Source: Euborellia annulipes
Taxonomy: Eukaryota > Arthropoda > Insecta > Dermaptera > Anisolabididae
Assembly (NCBI GenBank): GCA_023213315.1
Contig: JAKCPI010016735.1
Span: 62,001 to 126,000, forward strand
Reading direction: 5' to 3'
DNA length: 64,000 bases
Position 1 is the stretch's first letter, and every line of letters begins with the position of its first letter. This document shows positions 12,367 to 23,528 of the stretch, in pieces. The notes under the pieces are model-generated. The model was not told where the DNA came from. It ran no database searches and worked only from the letters and a program-made list of their open reading frames with translations. The position numbers and the translations under genes are program-made.

Positions 12367-13145
12367 AATATTATTATTTGAAATTCCTATTGGTTGGTGT
12401 TTTCGTGCACAAAGACACACATCTCAAATCCAACTGGCCTCTGGCCATAGCCATCTACCGGCACCCCGTGCAGTTACATCATTTCCTATCTCTAACTCCT
12501 CCTCCTCCTGGATTCATATATCTAGCTATTGAACTAATCTGATTCCACCCGGTTCCTTTTATCCAACCTCTTCTATATTAAGGAGGATGTCCTAGTTTGA
12601 GGAGGGACTGCCACAGCACCGACGTGTATCCTGCTCCTTTCGAAGAATGCATCATTGGGAGCAGGGCCGTAGCCAGAAAATAATTTCGGGGAGGGTTTGA
12701 TTTGGTGGAACAGTAGAAAAACAAAATCGTTTAATAAAATAAATAAAATGGTGTTACTTATCAGTAGGTAGAGAATTTTATCTGTAGTGATTGATTAACT
12801 ATTATGTTGTGTATAATAACAAAGTAAGACGGGCGCACTAAAATAAATATCTTTTTTTATTTCGAGGGGGGGGATCAATCCCCCTTGATCCCCCCCTAGC
12901 TACGGCCTTGATTGGGAGGGAACCTTCTTTATGCCCCTTCCACAGGACGGGATGTCACAACAACTCCCTCTCTTCGTGGACTTTCCTGGGGGCTATTGTT
13001 GAGATCCAATATTCCAATTCAGTGCTTGCTTGTCTGTTTACATTAAATAAATATTTTTATTTAATGAAAAAACCCCTTATATCCAGGAATTGAACGCGGA
13101 TCTCCTTTGTAGAAGCCAACGTCATAGCCCACTACACCAGTGAGA
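12367..13145 (-). repeat. SINE F, copy interrupted by an nhAT element
   Basis: Minus-strand order: a tRNA-like head at 13080-13145 (box A TGGTGTAGTGGGC, box-B-like GTTCAATTCC), a hinge palindrome ATTAAATAAATATTTTTATTTAAT, then a GC-richer body. A second copy lies at 63446-63990 and is colinear once the inserted nhAT (12663-12910 plus one 8-bp duplication) is removed. The body is longer than most SINEs (about 530 bp) and shows no reading frame shared by both copies. Confidence 0.65.
12663..12910. mobile_element. Non-autonomous hAT element (248 bp)
   Basis: Terminal inverted repeats CAGGGCCGTAGC / GCTACGGCCTTG are flanked by a perfect 8-bp duplication ATTGGGAG (12655-12662 and 12911-12918). 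An 8-bp duplication with CAG-type ends is the hAT signature. A subterminal GGGGGGATCAATCCCCC patch is typical of this kind of short element. It is too short to encode a transposase, so it would depend on one supplied in trans. It inserted into SINE F. Confidence 0.9.
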
Positions 13146-13268
13146 AGAAATATTTAATACATACTTCTAAATTGGATTCATTCATCCAAAGTTTTCTCTT
13201 TAATAAACTAAAAATTTTAAAAAGTAAAAAGATAAAAAAATAAAATTGAAATAAAACTTCAATAATAT

Positions 13269-13313
13269 CTTCTTCTGTCCTCGCCATTATTAATCCCGCG
13301 GTGCGGGGTCAGC
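13269..13313 (-). mobile_element. Severely truncated LINE 3' end (45 bp)
   Basis: Minus strand: GCTGACCCCGCACCGCGGG forms a small hairpin and is followed by ATTAATAATGGCGAGG and a GAA-type tail. It is flanked by an exact 16-bp direct repeat AAAACTTCAATAATAT (13253-13268 and 13314-13329). A 3'-end hairpin plus microsatellite tail with a long duplication fits a 5'-truncated non-LTR insertion. A related scrap is at 17727-17768. Confidence 0.55.
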
Positions 13314-13329
13314 AAAACTTCAATAATAT

Positions 13330-13883
13330 ATAGGCCTATAATATTTTAAAAGTGAGATGAAAGTAAATAACAATAATAATTTTCAAATCTGAATCTCGTT
13401 GGCTCCTTCTTCAGAGTGAAATTAAAAATTTAAGTGAGGAGTAGGATATTTGTAATTAAATACTAAAAGTCCTGGATAGATGTAGGATTAGCTAGTTAGT
13501 TAGCTTGGAATGAATATTCAAAAGGGCTATCTAAGGTAGGGAACAATTTCAAGGGATGATGAAAGATTGGCTGTGTTTGGGTTATAGAGGAAAGATAAAT
13601 TAACGGGGAAAAAGGGATATCTTCGGTTTAATTATAAAAAAATTGAACAACTAATATTGATCGCCTATTGAAATAAAGTGAAATAAGAATAGAAGGAGCG
13701 GACAGCCAGAAAAAAAAGCTTCTACTAATTGAAACTACCAGTATTGGGAAATAGAACCGGCACTTTACAACTTCATAAAGGGAAATAATTTAGTCTTTAT
13801 TTTATTATCTAATTAATGTTTTAAATTAAAATTAGAAAAAAATTTAAGAAAATCAACGCCATCTCTTTTTTTAATCGATTCCA
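13330..13883. other. AT-rich spacer
   Basis: No gene seen. One TAGGCCTA palindrome at 13331. Confidence 0.5.
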
Positions 13884-14340
13884 TTTTTACTTTCTCTTAC
13901 CTATGTATATACTGTATGTAATATATATAGAGAGAAAGTATTGGATTCATGTCAAAAATTCGATGTCGAGATTTTGATGGATCTTCACGTTTTGAGGTCC
14001 CCTGAATCCAAAAAAGTGGTTTTCGCGACATGGTCTGTCTGTGGGTGAGTGTGTGTGTGTGTGTGTTCAATTTTAAGCATGAAGGAATTGAGCTATGAGG
14101 CTGAAATTTTATATTTAAGTTAAACCCCCCCCCCCCGGGACCGGAAAAATAAGCTTTTAATCAAAATCGGCCAAAGAGTACTAGTACTTTACTGATGTAC
14201 TTTTTCAGTTTTTTTCGATTTTCTCAAAATTCGCTTTAACGATTTTGATTAAAATTCAAAAATCAATTATTTTTTAGATGCTCTTTCAAATGTATATTCT
14301 CGTTTTGCCCTCAAAATTGTTTGAAGCATACTTTACTCTT
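13884..14340 (+). mobile_element. HP element, copy 1 (H2 end to internal breakpoint)
   Basis: Starts with hairpin H2 (TTTACTTTCTCTTACC...AGAGAGAAAGTATTGG), then the conserved blocks ATGTCAAAAATTCGATGTCG, GATTTTGATGGATCTTCACG, GAATCCAAAAAAGTGGTTTT, a (TG)n tract (14048-14066), a C run, AGTACTAGTACTTTACTGATG and the TCGATTTTCTCAAAATTCGC block. It stops at CTTTACTCTT followed by a T run, where SINE B sits in two other copies. There is no coding capacity. Element class is unknown; terminal hairpins with an internal microsatellite recall non-autonomous Helentron/HINE elements, but no diagnostic ends were found. Confidence 0.8.
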
Positions 14341-14763
14341 TTTTTTTTTTTTACTTTTTTATAATTAATATCGAAAAAATATAATGTTAACGCTTCTTTA
14401 ATGCAAGAGGGATAATGTTAAACTACATGTCTGATTAAAGAATGGCTCATCCATTTTTGATCAGAGTAGATAGAGTTTGTCAATACTTTGCCAAGTAGAC
14501 TTGATCAAAATTGAATTTAAATTGTAAAGTCAAGGGAAATGTGATGGGAGTTTGGAGTGAATATGTAAATTTTATATATTGAATAATACTTCAGCTTTAA
14601 ATTGCATCTAACAGTTCTATTTGAAATCATATATATAGACAATATAAGTGGACAATAATTCTCTCTCTATCCTTTCAAACGAGTAGATAGAATGTACATA
14701 AAACTTAAATATTTTGAGATATTTAATTGTATTTTTTGTTTCTTATATACTGTATATCAATAG
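14341..14763. other. AT-rich spacer upstream of the candidate exon
   Basis: T-rich stretch; its last 40 bases (TTTTTTGTTTCTTATA...CAATAG) form a plausible polypyrimidine tract and 3' splice site. Confidence 0.4.
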
Positions 14764-14938
14764 TCAACAAAGCGCCATGGACTCAGAAAATCCATTTTTA
14801 CCAAGATCAAACACCGAGGGGCATGACAACGAGATTAGCAACAGCCACCAAGATCGTTGCAATGAAGCAATAATCATGCACGACGGAACTTCGGAGCCCC
14901 CTGAAACCAGCGTGTGGACCTTCATACGGTTGCCAACG
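14764..14938 (+). CDS. Candidate first coding exon of an unidentified host gene
   Basis: An acceptor-like pyrimidine tract ends in AG at 14762-14763. Thirteen bases later GCGCCATGG at 14772-14780 gives a near-ideal start context. The frame runs 54 codons (14777-14938) from MDSENPFLPRSNTEG to TFIRLPT and then meets GT (ACG|GTACAA), leaving a phase-0 donor; read through, it would stop five bases later. The exon is close to 50% G+C, well above its surroundings, and its residues are mixed and polar (S, N, E, D, P) rather than the K/N/I/F strings of chance frames here. It could be the N-terminal cytosolic tail of a membrane protein; I do not recognise the family. No following exon was found in the window, so it may be chance or part of a gene with long introns. 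Confidence 0.4.
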
Positions 14939-15739
14939 GTACAATGAATATTAAATAGTAGACTATAATAAATGTTAAATCAGAGGGATAATAAAAAAAA
15001 AAGAACAAACAAAATTTACCGATATAAAATTTTAAATATAAAAATTTTAAAAAAAATTCAAAACCTATCCTAAGAATAAATTAAAGCTTAGAATGTAAAT
15101 AACTCATTAAGAAAATACTAAGGATTAAAACGTTTTGATCAAAGACCAACTGACGGACATCTAACAAAAAAATTTCATCAGTTTTATCAAAAAAACAAAA
15201 ATAATAATAATAATAATTTCTGGAAAATTACAAAATTCTGTTTCTATTAATATAATAGACATTTGGATAAATTATGTAAATAATTAATAAATATCTGATT
15301 TTTAATATGGGCATGGTCATAGTGTTATTTAAATTCAATTAGTCATTTCATTTTAAAGATATTATATAATGTGAAAAATAAAGTATTTAGGTTCAGGTTC
15401 AGGTTTCGTTTTAGATTAAGGTCAAGATCGTATTAAATAACAAGCAATGACTGTACGAGTATGTGGCACCTTCCTATCTATTCTTAAATTTACAATCTAA
15501 TTATAATTATTTATTGCAAGTAAGATCTGATATCTTTAAAGAGGGTGTTGCCTTGCTAAAAAGACTTTGGTAATAAGACTAATAAAATTGACTGTTCCTT
15601 AATGAAATCCATATATTTATATTCTAATTATTTTCTAAAATCAATATTAAGATCGACTTTTATTCGCTCTTGCCTACAGTATATACAGCCAGAATCACTG
15701 TCTTAATCCGTTGATTGATCAAAGAGTAAGGGGCAAAAA
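14939..15739. other. AT-rich spacer (possible intron)
   Basis: No gene. (AAT)n at 15198-15217 and a TTAGGTTCAGGTTCAGGTTT stretch near 15389 are the only structured pieces. Confidence 0.5.
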
Positions 15740-15960
15740 CCCGAATGCCGTGCTATGGTCTAGTGGTAAGGGCACATCGAGTACAAATTGGTGGATTTGT
15801 GGTTCAATTTCCGGCGGTACACTCTTACTTTTTTCCGGTATTTGAATTAATAAATATTGGAATTATATAAATTTCCTTCGCAGCTTACATATACGATGTA
15901 TATAATATTTTAAATATTATATACAGTATGTAATGTAATTTCTCATTTATTAATTAATTA
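15740..15960 (+). repeat. SINE E, copy 1 (tRNA-derived)
   Basis: Internal RNA polymerase III signals are clear: box A TGGTCTAGTGG (15756-15766) and box B GGTTCAATTTC (15801-15811), spaced as in tRNA genes. The tail ATTGGAATTATATAAATTTC follows. Copy 2 lies about 340 bp downstream in the same orientation. Confidence 0.75.
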
Positions 15961-16079
15961 AATTTGAGATCCTATCAATTAGTCCATCTAGATTGCACTT
16001 GGTCGAGGGAGGAATTTGTGGCGCCGAATTTGGGTTTATTTCTCCTGATGACTAAAATTGCTTTCAGAGTGAATTCAAA

Positions 16080-16350
16080 TACCCGAATGCTGTGCTGTGG
16101 TCTAGTGGTAAGGGCACTACGAGCACAAATTGGAGGATCCGTGGTTCAACTCCCGCCCGCATACCCTTACTTTTTCGGCTATTTGAATTTATAAATATTG
16201 GAATTATATAAATTTCCCTCGCAGTTTACATACGCGATGGATGTAATATCTTAAAAATGTTGATAATAGAAGTGGCTGTTCAGCTCTCTTCCCTCATCAT
16301 CTAATTGTAATATCTTAAATATTATAATGTAATTTCTTATTTATTTAAAA
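16080..16350 (+). repeat. SINE E, copy 2 (tRNA-derived)
   Basis: Box A TGGTCTAGTGG (16098-16108) and box B GGTTCAACTCC (16143-16153, exact consensus) are followed by the same tail as copy 1. A stretch with GTAATATCTTAAATATTATA is duplicated near the 3' side. The spacing relative to copy 1 suggests either a local segmental duplication or two insertions. Confidence 0.75.
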
Positions 16351-16374
16351 ATTGTTGTAATGACCGTAAGGAAA

Positions 16375-16716
16375 ATCAATTTTATTTTAAGGAACGTCGG
16401 CCAAAAATAAATAATTTTATAATTTTGCGTATTATCCGTTTGTTTGTAGATATTTCGATCCCAGTGATATGGAATCATCCTCAGTACAATCAACAGATGT
16501 TTTGAAAATCGTTAATTTTACCCATCCAATATGACACAATAGCTGAGCATTCCATGAATGCAATTTTTATAATCAACGATTTAAAAATTAACGATTTGCA
16601 AAACATCTGTTGATTGTTCAGAGGATGGTTCCATAACACTGGGATCTCTACAAATAAAAGGATAATTCGCAAAATTATATTTATTTTTGGCTGACGGTCC
16701 TTAAAATAAAATTGAT
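16375..16716. mobile_element. Foldback element, about 145-bp arms
   Basis: ATCAATTTTATTTTAAGGA at the left is mirrored by TCCTTAAAATAAAATTGAT at the right, and the arms continue inward to CAACAGATGTTTTG / CAAAACATCTGTTG and AATCGTTAATTTT / AAAATTAACGATT. The spacer is about 50 bp. A long-TIR MITE or foldback; no target duplication identified. Confidence 0.8.
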
Positions 16717-17120
16717 AATTTAAAAAAGTATATAGATCTTATTAAACCTATTAATATACCTAATTTGAAAGAATTATGAAATTTCCTTCAAAAAAAAAAG
16801 AATAAGTCTAAAAAAAATTTTCATTTCCAACTTTATATCCTATAAAATTTTATGATATAAAAATAAAACAAGGTAAAATTAATTTTTTTTTTTATCCCTT
16901 TGGACAAATTTCGTATATCCTTAATTATATGTTCACTTTTCACTCTTAAATTTTCTGCTAGAGTTGATTATACACTTAACAAAACGAGTTAAATTCCTTA
17001 ACAAATCTGACCAACCATAAAAACACAGATCTTTATCTGTTTTAGGAGAGAGGAGAGAGAAGGAATTAACTAGAATTATATAACATTTTATTAATAAAAA
17101 AAAAAAAGGTAAAAATAAAA
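16717..17120. other. AT-rich spacer
   Basis: Only A/T-rich sequence and short homopolymers; no gene seen. Confidence 0.5.
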
Positions 17121-17124
17121 TGAG

Positions 17125-17440
17125 ATGGATATCTCTTTTTTTTCTCCAACCGGAGTCAACTATCCTCGACTCGACCTAGATCTTGATTGCAGCCGGTTTT
17201 GCCGGACGGTGACTAGATGGGAGGGGGAGAACCCTCCTCTGGATCCTTCCTTTCATCTCCCTCTGCGAGGGCGGACTTGCAAAGCAAACCGGCAAGTGCT
17301 CTCTCATTCTACTATCAAGCCGCAACAACTTGCGACCTTGCCTAAGGCTACGACGCCATCTTCGGTTGCGATTTACATCTTGACCAAGCCTCCAACCGCT
17401 TGTTTATTTATACTCTCTATCTCTCTCTCTCTCTGAGTGA
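17125..17440. other. GC-rich island ending in (TC)n, unknown
   Basis: About 290 bp of roughly 50% G+C ends in a TCTCTCTCTCTCTC tract (17413-17434). A 103-codon plus frame (17125-17436) spans it and starts at an ATG, but its content (P, L, T, R) matches no domain I know. It may be a GC-rich SINE-like repeat or part of an exon. Confidence 0.4.
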
Positions 17441-17614
17441 CTCTGCTTCTAATACTCTCTTGACGTATTTAATAGTGTGGATGAGAAGTAAATTTTGTTG
17501 GATTAGTACAGTACTACTTCCAGTAATACATAAATATATGGCACATGCTGATAATTTTTCTTTTTTATCAATTACACTATTTGAGTTTTTTTTTTTTTTT
17601 TAAGTTTTTATATG

Positions 17615-17680
17615 ACTAGCCACGGCGCCCGCCTCCGGCGACAGACAGACATACATTAGCGAATTATATAAATAGATACT
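17615..17680 (+). mobile_element. RTE-like LINE 3' terminus
   Basis: GGCGACAGACAGACATACAT followed by TAGCGAATTATATAAATAGAT closely resembles the ending of RTE-clade LINEs (ACAGACAGACA...TATATAGAT). Only the last few tens of bases remain. Confidence 0.45.
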
Positions 17681-17726
17681 CATGTGGAAGTCCAGGCATT
17701 TTTATACCATTTAGTATTGAAATCTT

Positions 17727-17768
17727 ACTCTTCTTTCTTCTCCTTAATCCCGTAGTGCGGGATTTCTG
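17727..17768 (-). mobile_element. Truncated LINE 3' end, second scrap
   Basis: Minus strand ATCCCGCACTACGGGATTAA then GGAGAAGAAAG repeats the hairpin-plus-GAA-tail pattern seen at 13269-13313. Confidence 0.45.
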
Positions 17769-18310
17769 ATAAACTGTAGTTTATTTGTATAAGATGCAAC
17801 TTTTCAATCTTATTTTTTGCTCTTCTTTAAGTATAAATTCAGATACAATTACAAATTCTTCTGATTTCAGTTCAGAATATATAATAGATCGCTAGATGTA
17901 CGAAATCAAGAATTTTTATTTAAACATTTTCAAAAATTTGACTTTTCCACATTTCATTATAAGCCTACCTTCAAGATTTACTCTAGCTCGATATTTTATT
18001 GTTGGTATAGACGTAAGTGTGCGTGTGTGGAGAAGGGGGGGGGGGAGAATATGAGACGGTACTCTCTAGCCCCGGGGAACTCCTCCAATGATTTTTCTAA
18101 ATACCTCTTAACAAAATGCAGTATAACGAAAAACTAAAAATGTTGAAAAGTGTTATAAGGCCACATATATTTTGTTATTAAGCTAAGGATATTTTGATTA
18201 TATTAAATATTTGAGTTTTTTGCCTCAAAGTTGAAACATTGACATTTTTCGAAAACATGAAATATATTGCCACAAAACACTGATCTGGAATCTTTTATCT
18301 GTCCTCAAAG
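17769..18310. other. AT-rich spacer with G-run
   Basis: A G run of about 11 near 18037-18048 and an isolated GC-richer patch follow; no gene. Confidence 0.5.
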
Positions 18311-18575
18311 CAAGGGCGGATCCAGAGGGGAGGGGGTAATCTGGTGGGACTGGTCGCACAGCTTACAATTTTTTTCTTAATTTCAGTAATATAAAGGCGC
18401 ATTCTGTACTTGTTTACTAGAATATATATACAAATCAAATTTTTAGGTAGTCTATTAATTTTTAAAATTTTACATTAAAAATAAAATGATTTTCCGAAAA
18501 AAAAATAATTATTTTTCTCAAATCTCAAGAAGGGGGTAATTACCCCTTTACCCCACCCCCCTTGTATCCGCCCTT
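18311..18575. mobile_element. Non-autonomous hAT-like element (265 bp)
   Basis: Ends CAAGGGCGGATCCA / TGTATCCGCCCTTG with subterminal GGGGGTAA / TTACCCC repeats. Organisation and end sequence parallel the elements at 12663 and 40102, but no clean 8-bp duplication survives, so it is older. Confidence 0.75.
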
Positions 18576-19184
18576 GTTGTTAATAACTAATCTTTGTAAT
18601 TGATAGAATCGGCAGAATTTTAATGGACTGACTATAGTTGGCGGATAAACTTTGTAATCTCTCAGAAGATCGAACAAATAAATTAATTCATGGTGAAAGG
18701 TCATATTTTAGATAGTAAAAATTCCAAAATCATTAAAAAATATATTAAACGAAAAAAAATCACTCAAAAGATAATTAGAATAATAATTTTTAGAAAATTT
18801 ATTAAGAGAATCTTTTCAACTTTATAATTAAAATTCTCCATGTTTTTTTTTTTTATTAAGTTTAATTTATGTTTATATTTCGGGATGTCGCAAATCTTTC
18901 TTTTCCTTCTTGATGATTTTTTCACTGGTTCAAGATAAGACAAATTCTTTTGAAATTTATGAAACATTTTTTAAAAGTATAAGATCTACTATAGCTATAA
19001 ATTATATTCTGATTGAAATAAAAGGATAAAAATGATACTGTTCTAGTAAGAAAATATTTTGTTAAAAAAAATCTATATCCAAAATAAATTATCTGCTGTC
19101 TCAGAAAAAATTAATGAAAGTTCTGATAAATGAGATAAGAAAAATTGTTGAAAAACATAACGTTTTCATTCCAATTAAAAAAAC
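18576..19184. other. AT-rich spacer
   Basis: No gene or repeat recognised. Confidence 0.5.
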
Positions 19185-20030
19185 AATCTGGTGTGACTAG
19201 TCGTAGAGCACAGAGCTAAATTGTTGTGTTATGTGCTTGTCACACCAGTTTTTTTCTATCGTTAGAGCAAATTTTGAGAAAATCGGAAAAACTGAAAAAG
19301 TATATCAGTAAAGTAATTTTTGGCCTATGTGATTGAAATTCCTTGAGACACTTGCGATCGGTAGGCCTACTTAATTTAAGTACAAAATTTGAGTATTGAG
19401 AGTCTTTTCGTTTTGTGTTATCGCATTAGCCCACATTTTTTGATATTTCTCTTGAAACTCATTAAATTTATAGTGAAAAAAATCCTAAATTCCCCGAATT
19501 TCCATTCCAGTTAAAAATCAAAACATTTATCTAAATTTCTCCGAAAGAGATTTTATTACTTTTAAAAGCCCGTTTATTGGTTTTCTCAAAATTTACATTA
19601 AAAGAGAGGATTTCCCTTTTAGCTAAACAATTTCGAAAGCAAAATGAGAATATACATTTTAAAGAGCATCTAAGCAATAGTTGATTTATTATATAAATTT
19701 TGCAAAAATCGAAAAAAACTCAAAAAGTACATCAGTAAAGTACTACTACTTTTTGACTATTTTAGTTCAAAATCTTATTTTCGAGCGCTTCAGAGGAGTA
19801 CCTAACTTAAATAAATGTATAAAATTTCAATATCATAGATCATTCCCTTCATACTTTATTTTGGTCATAAACAAACACTCAGATACAGACAGACTATTTT
19901 GCGGGACACCCTCTTTTTACACTCAGTGGACCTCAAAACGTGTATATATCCATCAAAATCTGGACATCGAATTTTTGCCTTGAATCCAATACTTTATACA
20001 TAGTGTATATAGTAAAGAGAAAGTAAAAAA
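19185..20030 (-). mobile_element. HP element, two rearranged partial copies in tandem
   Basis: A degenerate H1 (19185-19250) is joined directly to the GAGCAAATTTTGAGAAAATC block, so several hundred internal bases are missing. From about 19640 a second copy runs through AATGAGAATATACATTTTAA and AAAACGTGTATATATCCATC to an H2 end (19987-20028). One TAGGCCTA at 19362. Confidence 0.7.
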
Positions 20031-20900
20031 AAATGGAAGAAATTTCACAATCTTAAAAAAAAGGAAAATGCGAGGAATTAAAATTAAGTTATTCTGCCTG
20101 CATAAATGGTGAAGTAAATTTTTAAAAATACTTTTTTCCAAGTACTAAATATTATATATCAAATCTAAAATCTGCTACCAGGTATAACCGCTTGTACAGC
20201 ATATCAATTGATAGAAAACAAAAACAAATACGTATTTAATAGAGTAGATTAAATGAATCAATGATGATTTTCATTCGTATTAATTAATTTTGTTAAAATA
20301 CTAGCTTCTAATATGCAAAAAATTAAATATAAATAAACAATTAATTCACATAATTTTATAAAGAGAGAATATTGAGTTTTTAAAGCAGGTCATAAACTAC
20401 TTACTAGTTAATATCACAAGGTAGTTTTGTCTATTGTTATGAAATGCTACTATTTCTCTTTACAAAATCGTCAAATCGCTTCTTTTCCACATTTAGATTG
20501 TCAATCCAAGACTTTTTTGTTGAACATCTGTTTGTGATTTATGAATAATAAGAACTTATATAGGTGTTGTATTAAAAAATATTCTAATAATATATTGACA
20601 TTTAAATAGATTTATCTCTGCCTTATTAGAAGAAAATAAGATTGTCACATCATTAAGACCAGTTCGTTTTAGGAAAATAAGATGAATGTACAATTTTCTT
20701 CTTTTTTTATTTGAATGTGAAATAGTACCTGGTTTTTAAATACGAAAAGAAATGAACCAAGAGAGAGAATTGTATAAGGAAGGAAATAATTTAAAAGAAG
20801 ATCGATGATACAGTTGGATATTTTGAGTAATAGGCGTTTCTTTCTTCAGATGTTAAATTGGTAGGTGAAAGAGAAAGAGAGAAAATATGTGTGGGTGGGG
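20031..20900. other. AT-rich spacer
   Basis: No gene or repeat recognised. Confidence 0.5.
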
Positions 20901-20975
20901 AGAGGGAGAGAGAGAGAGAGAGAGAATGAGGGCATAAAAGGGTGGTTCTGACTCAGCCCTCTTTTGCAATTAATT
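20901..20975 (+). promoter_or_regulatory. Candidate promoter: GAGA tract, TATA-like box, initiator-like CTCAGC
   Basis: A (GA)n tract (20901-20926) is followed by CATAAAAGG (20933-20941) and CTCAGCC (about 21 bases after the TATA-like box), then a GC-richer 100 bp. The arrangement matches arthropod core promoters in outline, but no gene was found downstream. Confidence 0.25.
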
Positions 20976-20999
20976 TACCACGGGTGGTGAGTTAATAGA

Positions 21000-21420
21000 C
21001 CCTTTTTGATTCCCTTTGGAAACGATGTCTGTCACTGTCATTTATTTCGATTGAACTTCAATTTTTTCCCCCCGGCTGTTCGGTTGAATTAATATTTACC
21101 ACTATATATGTATTACTATAATATATCGACACCTTGACACTCGCTGATTAGCTTTTTTAAAATAAACGCAAAAGCTTATCATATATAAAACAAAGATTTT
21201 ATACATTTTAATTTTTTTTTTTTAAGAAAATTTTTAAAATCCAACTTATTTCCCTAGATCAGCTTGCCCTAAATGCCGGGTCACTATCTAGCACCTGGTT
21301 ACCAAGGCAAAACGCCATGTAAAAACTAAAAAAACTTATTGTAAAATTTATATTTTCGAAATATTTTTGTATGAGTTTTTTTTTTTTGTTAGATTCAGGG
21401 CTTTTGTATTTTTTATTTAT
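21000..21420. other. AT-rich spacer
   Basis: GC-richer scraps near 21060-21080 and 21270-21310; no gene. Confidence 0.45.
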
Positions 21421-21423
21421 TTA

Positions 21424-21540
21424 TTTTAAGGTTTTATAGACCCCATCCCTATTTATTACAAATGATTGGTAGTCAAAATCATTTGAAATACTTGAGACGG
21501 TAAGGGAACCCGGGACCCCAGGGATGAAATAAGTTTCTCT
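21424..21540 (-). repeat. SINE C copy
   Basis: AAGGTTTTATAGACCCCATC, hinge ACAAATGATTGGTAGTC...ATCATTTGAAAT, and AACCCGGGACCCC (box B region on the minus strand). The tail is degenerate. Confidence 0.55.
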
Positions 21541-22394
21541 AGATTCAGGGCTCTGCCGGGCCCTGAGACTGTATACTAATTTAAATAGGACTATATACTT
21601 ACTCCTAAAAGTTCGGGGCCCCTTCAGCGCCAATAACAATAAAATCAAAACAATTTCTTTTAAGATTTATTTAATTAAATTAAAACTAGTCAATTTTATT
21701 TTTAATAATTTTTGAATCAGAAGAGAAATTTTTTTACTATCCAGAAATTCTTGTATTAATACATATGTATATGAATAAAAAATGAATAAGAAGATAGAGT
21801 ATGCCAAATGCACAAAAGAAAATTGAAGTGTAAGAGTAAAAAAGAATGGGACCGACATAAAAGGGAATTAATTATATGAGCAGAAACAGCAATGTTGATT
21901 AAGCTGAAGAAGAAAGATACTTAGAGAGTAAGCAGTCAGTATTAAAAAGACAAAAACCTAAATGGGTACTTTCTTTTTCTCTTCTCGTGCTATTTTTCAT
22001 TAAATTTTATTAAAGATAATATAGCTATGATAAAAAATTTAACTACAAGTAAAATTTTTTATAAATATATAAACTAAGCAATTTTTTTTTTTAAATGATT
22101 AATTAAAAAAAAAAATTTGAGCCCAAAAAAGGCAAAACTTTTTAAAAAGGGATGCGAATTTTTATCTAATTGATCAACTGAAGTTGAGTCACAAGCTTCA
22201 CAGCATTTTTAACTTTAAGAGAAGAAGATTAGTACGCGAGTTATGCACGGAACCTTGGGACTTAATACTAAAAGATTTATTTGACAAATTTTCAAAAATA
22301 ATATCTTGTCTCAAACCACCCCCCATATATAAATGCCAAGGAGAATTTATATTAATTAAATGAAATAGCATCGGTGTTAAAAATATTAAAATTC
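21541..22394. other. AT-rich spacer
   Basis: Contains an isolated GGGGCCCCTTC patch near 21615; no gene. Confidence 0.5.
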
Positions 22395-22540
22395 AAGGGG
22401 AATGGATTCGGATCCCAAACAGTCCGATGCCCAAGATTTATTTTAAATCGATTGAATACCAAAGTCCCTGGATCTTATATATCATAAAGAAATTTTATTG
22501 TATCGTATCATTATATGGCCTCAGATATCGAAAAATTAAA
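22395..22540 (+). repeat. SINE B, degenerate copy
   Basis: Box-B region GGATTCGGATCCC, CAGTCCGATG, hinge AAATCGATTGAATACCAAAG, and tail TATGGCCTCAGATATCGAAAA in the right order. It lies directly beside the foldback at 22553. Confidence 0.6.
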
Positions 22541-22552
22541 TTCCAATTAGAC

Positions 22553-23216
22553 AGGTCTATTCTCTAAAAACAGGCGTTAAAATTTAAAATAAACAAAAGG
22601 TTTTAAAATTTAATGTAAAAACAATCAGCGTTAAAAAATGCTATTCAAAATCACTTCCCTTCCTCAAATATCTATTCTGTAAACAAAAACTTTAAAACCA
22701 AAGCGTTAACATTTAGTAAATAGTGTTAAAATATATGTCATGTCTAAGGGGTGCCTTTAATATATTAACGTCGCGTTTAAAATAAAAATGGCGCCCTTAA
22801 CCTAAAAAGTAAGGTTATGATTTTGATAGCTTTGAAATAAAAGCAACATGTTAACGTCGCTGTTAAAATTTTGTTTAGAGAATAAGATTTTTTAACGCTG
22901 ATTGTTTTTACATTACTTTTTAACTTTTATTTCAAAGCTATCAAAATAATAACCTTACTTTTTAGGTTAAGGACGCCATGTTTATTTTAAACACGGCGTT
23001 AAAATATTAAAGGTACCCCCTAGACATGGCATTAATTTTTAACACTATTTACTAAATGTTAACGCTCTGGTTTTAAAGTTTTTGTTTACAGAATAGCTAT
23101 TTGAGGCAAGGAAGTGATTTTGAGTAGCATTTTTTAACGCTGATTGTTTTTACATTACTATTTAACACCCATTTGTTTATTTTAAATTTTAAGGTCTGTT
23201 TTTAGAGAATAGACCT
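22553..23216. mobile_element. Large foldback element (664 bp), GCGTTAA-rich
   Basis: Ends AGGTCTATTCTCTAAAAACA / TGTTTTTAGAGAATAGACCT. The two arms (about 300 bp each) stay complementary inward to AACCTAAAAAGTAAGGTTAT / ATAACCTTACTTTTTAGGTT; the spacer is roughly 75 bp. GCGTTAA or TTAACGC and close variants recur about a dozen times along both arms. No coding frame. A long-TIR (MULE- or foldback-like) element is likely; the class is not established. Confidence 0.85.
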
Positions 23217-23309
23217 GAGAGGGTGTTATTTAATTTTTTTTTTTCAAATCACCTTTTATATATGAAACTTGGTAATAAGTTAAAAATATAGGTTAAAAAT
23301 AAAATTATG

Positions 23310-23528
23310 CAGAGGCGGTTCTAAATATTCCAAAGAGTGGCTGCTATATTTATAGAGAGTGAGCTTTATAAATAAAATCATTTCAATATAAAGGAACTTA
23401 AATGTTTCAAACCAATAAATTGTCTGAAAAATGATTCAAATGTTATCTAAGAACTAATAAATTTATATTAAACATCTTCAAATACGAAAAAAAAATTCTA
23501 AATTTAATTTATTTGGAGCCGCCTTTCT
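23310..23528. mobile_element. Possible degenerate nhAT element
   Basis: AGAGGCGGTTCTA at the left faces TGGAGCCGCCTTT at the right, imperfect inverted ends of the same general type as the other short hAT elements. No duplication is visible. Confidence 0.4.

Noticed and set aside
15385..15410. Interstitial telomere (TTAGG)n
   Set aside because: Only a few imperfect TTCAGG/TTAGG units; too short and degenerate.
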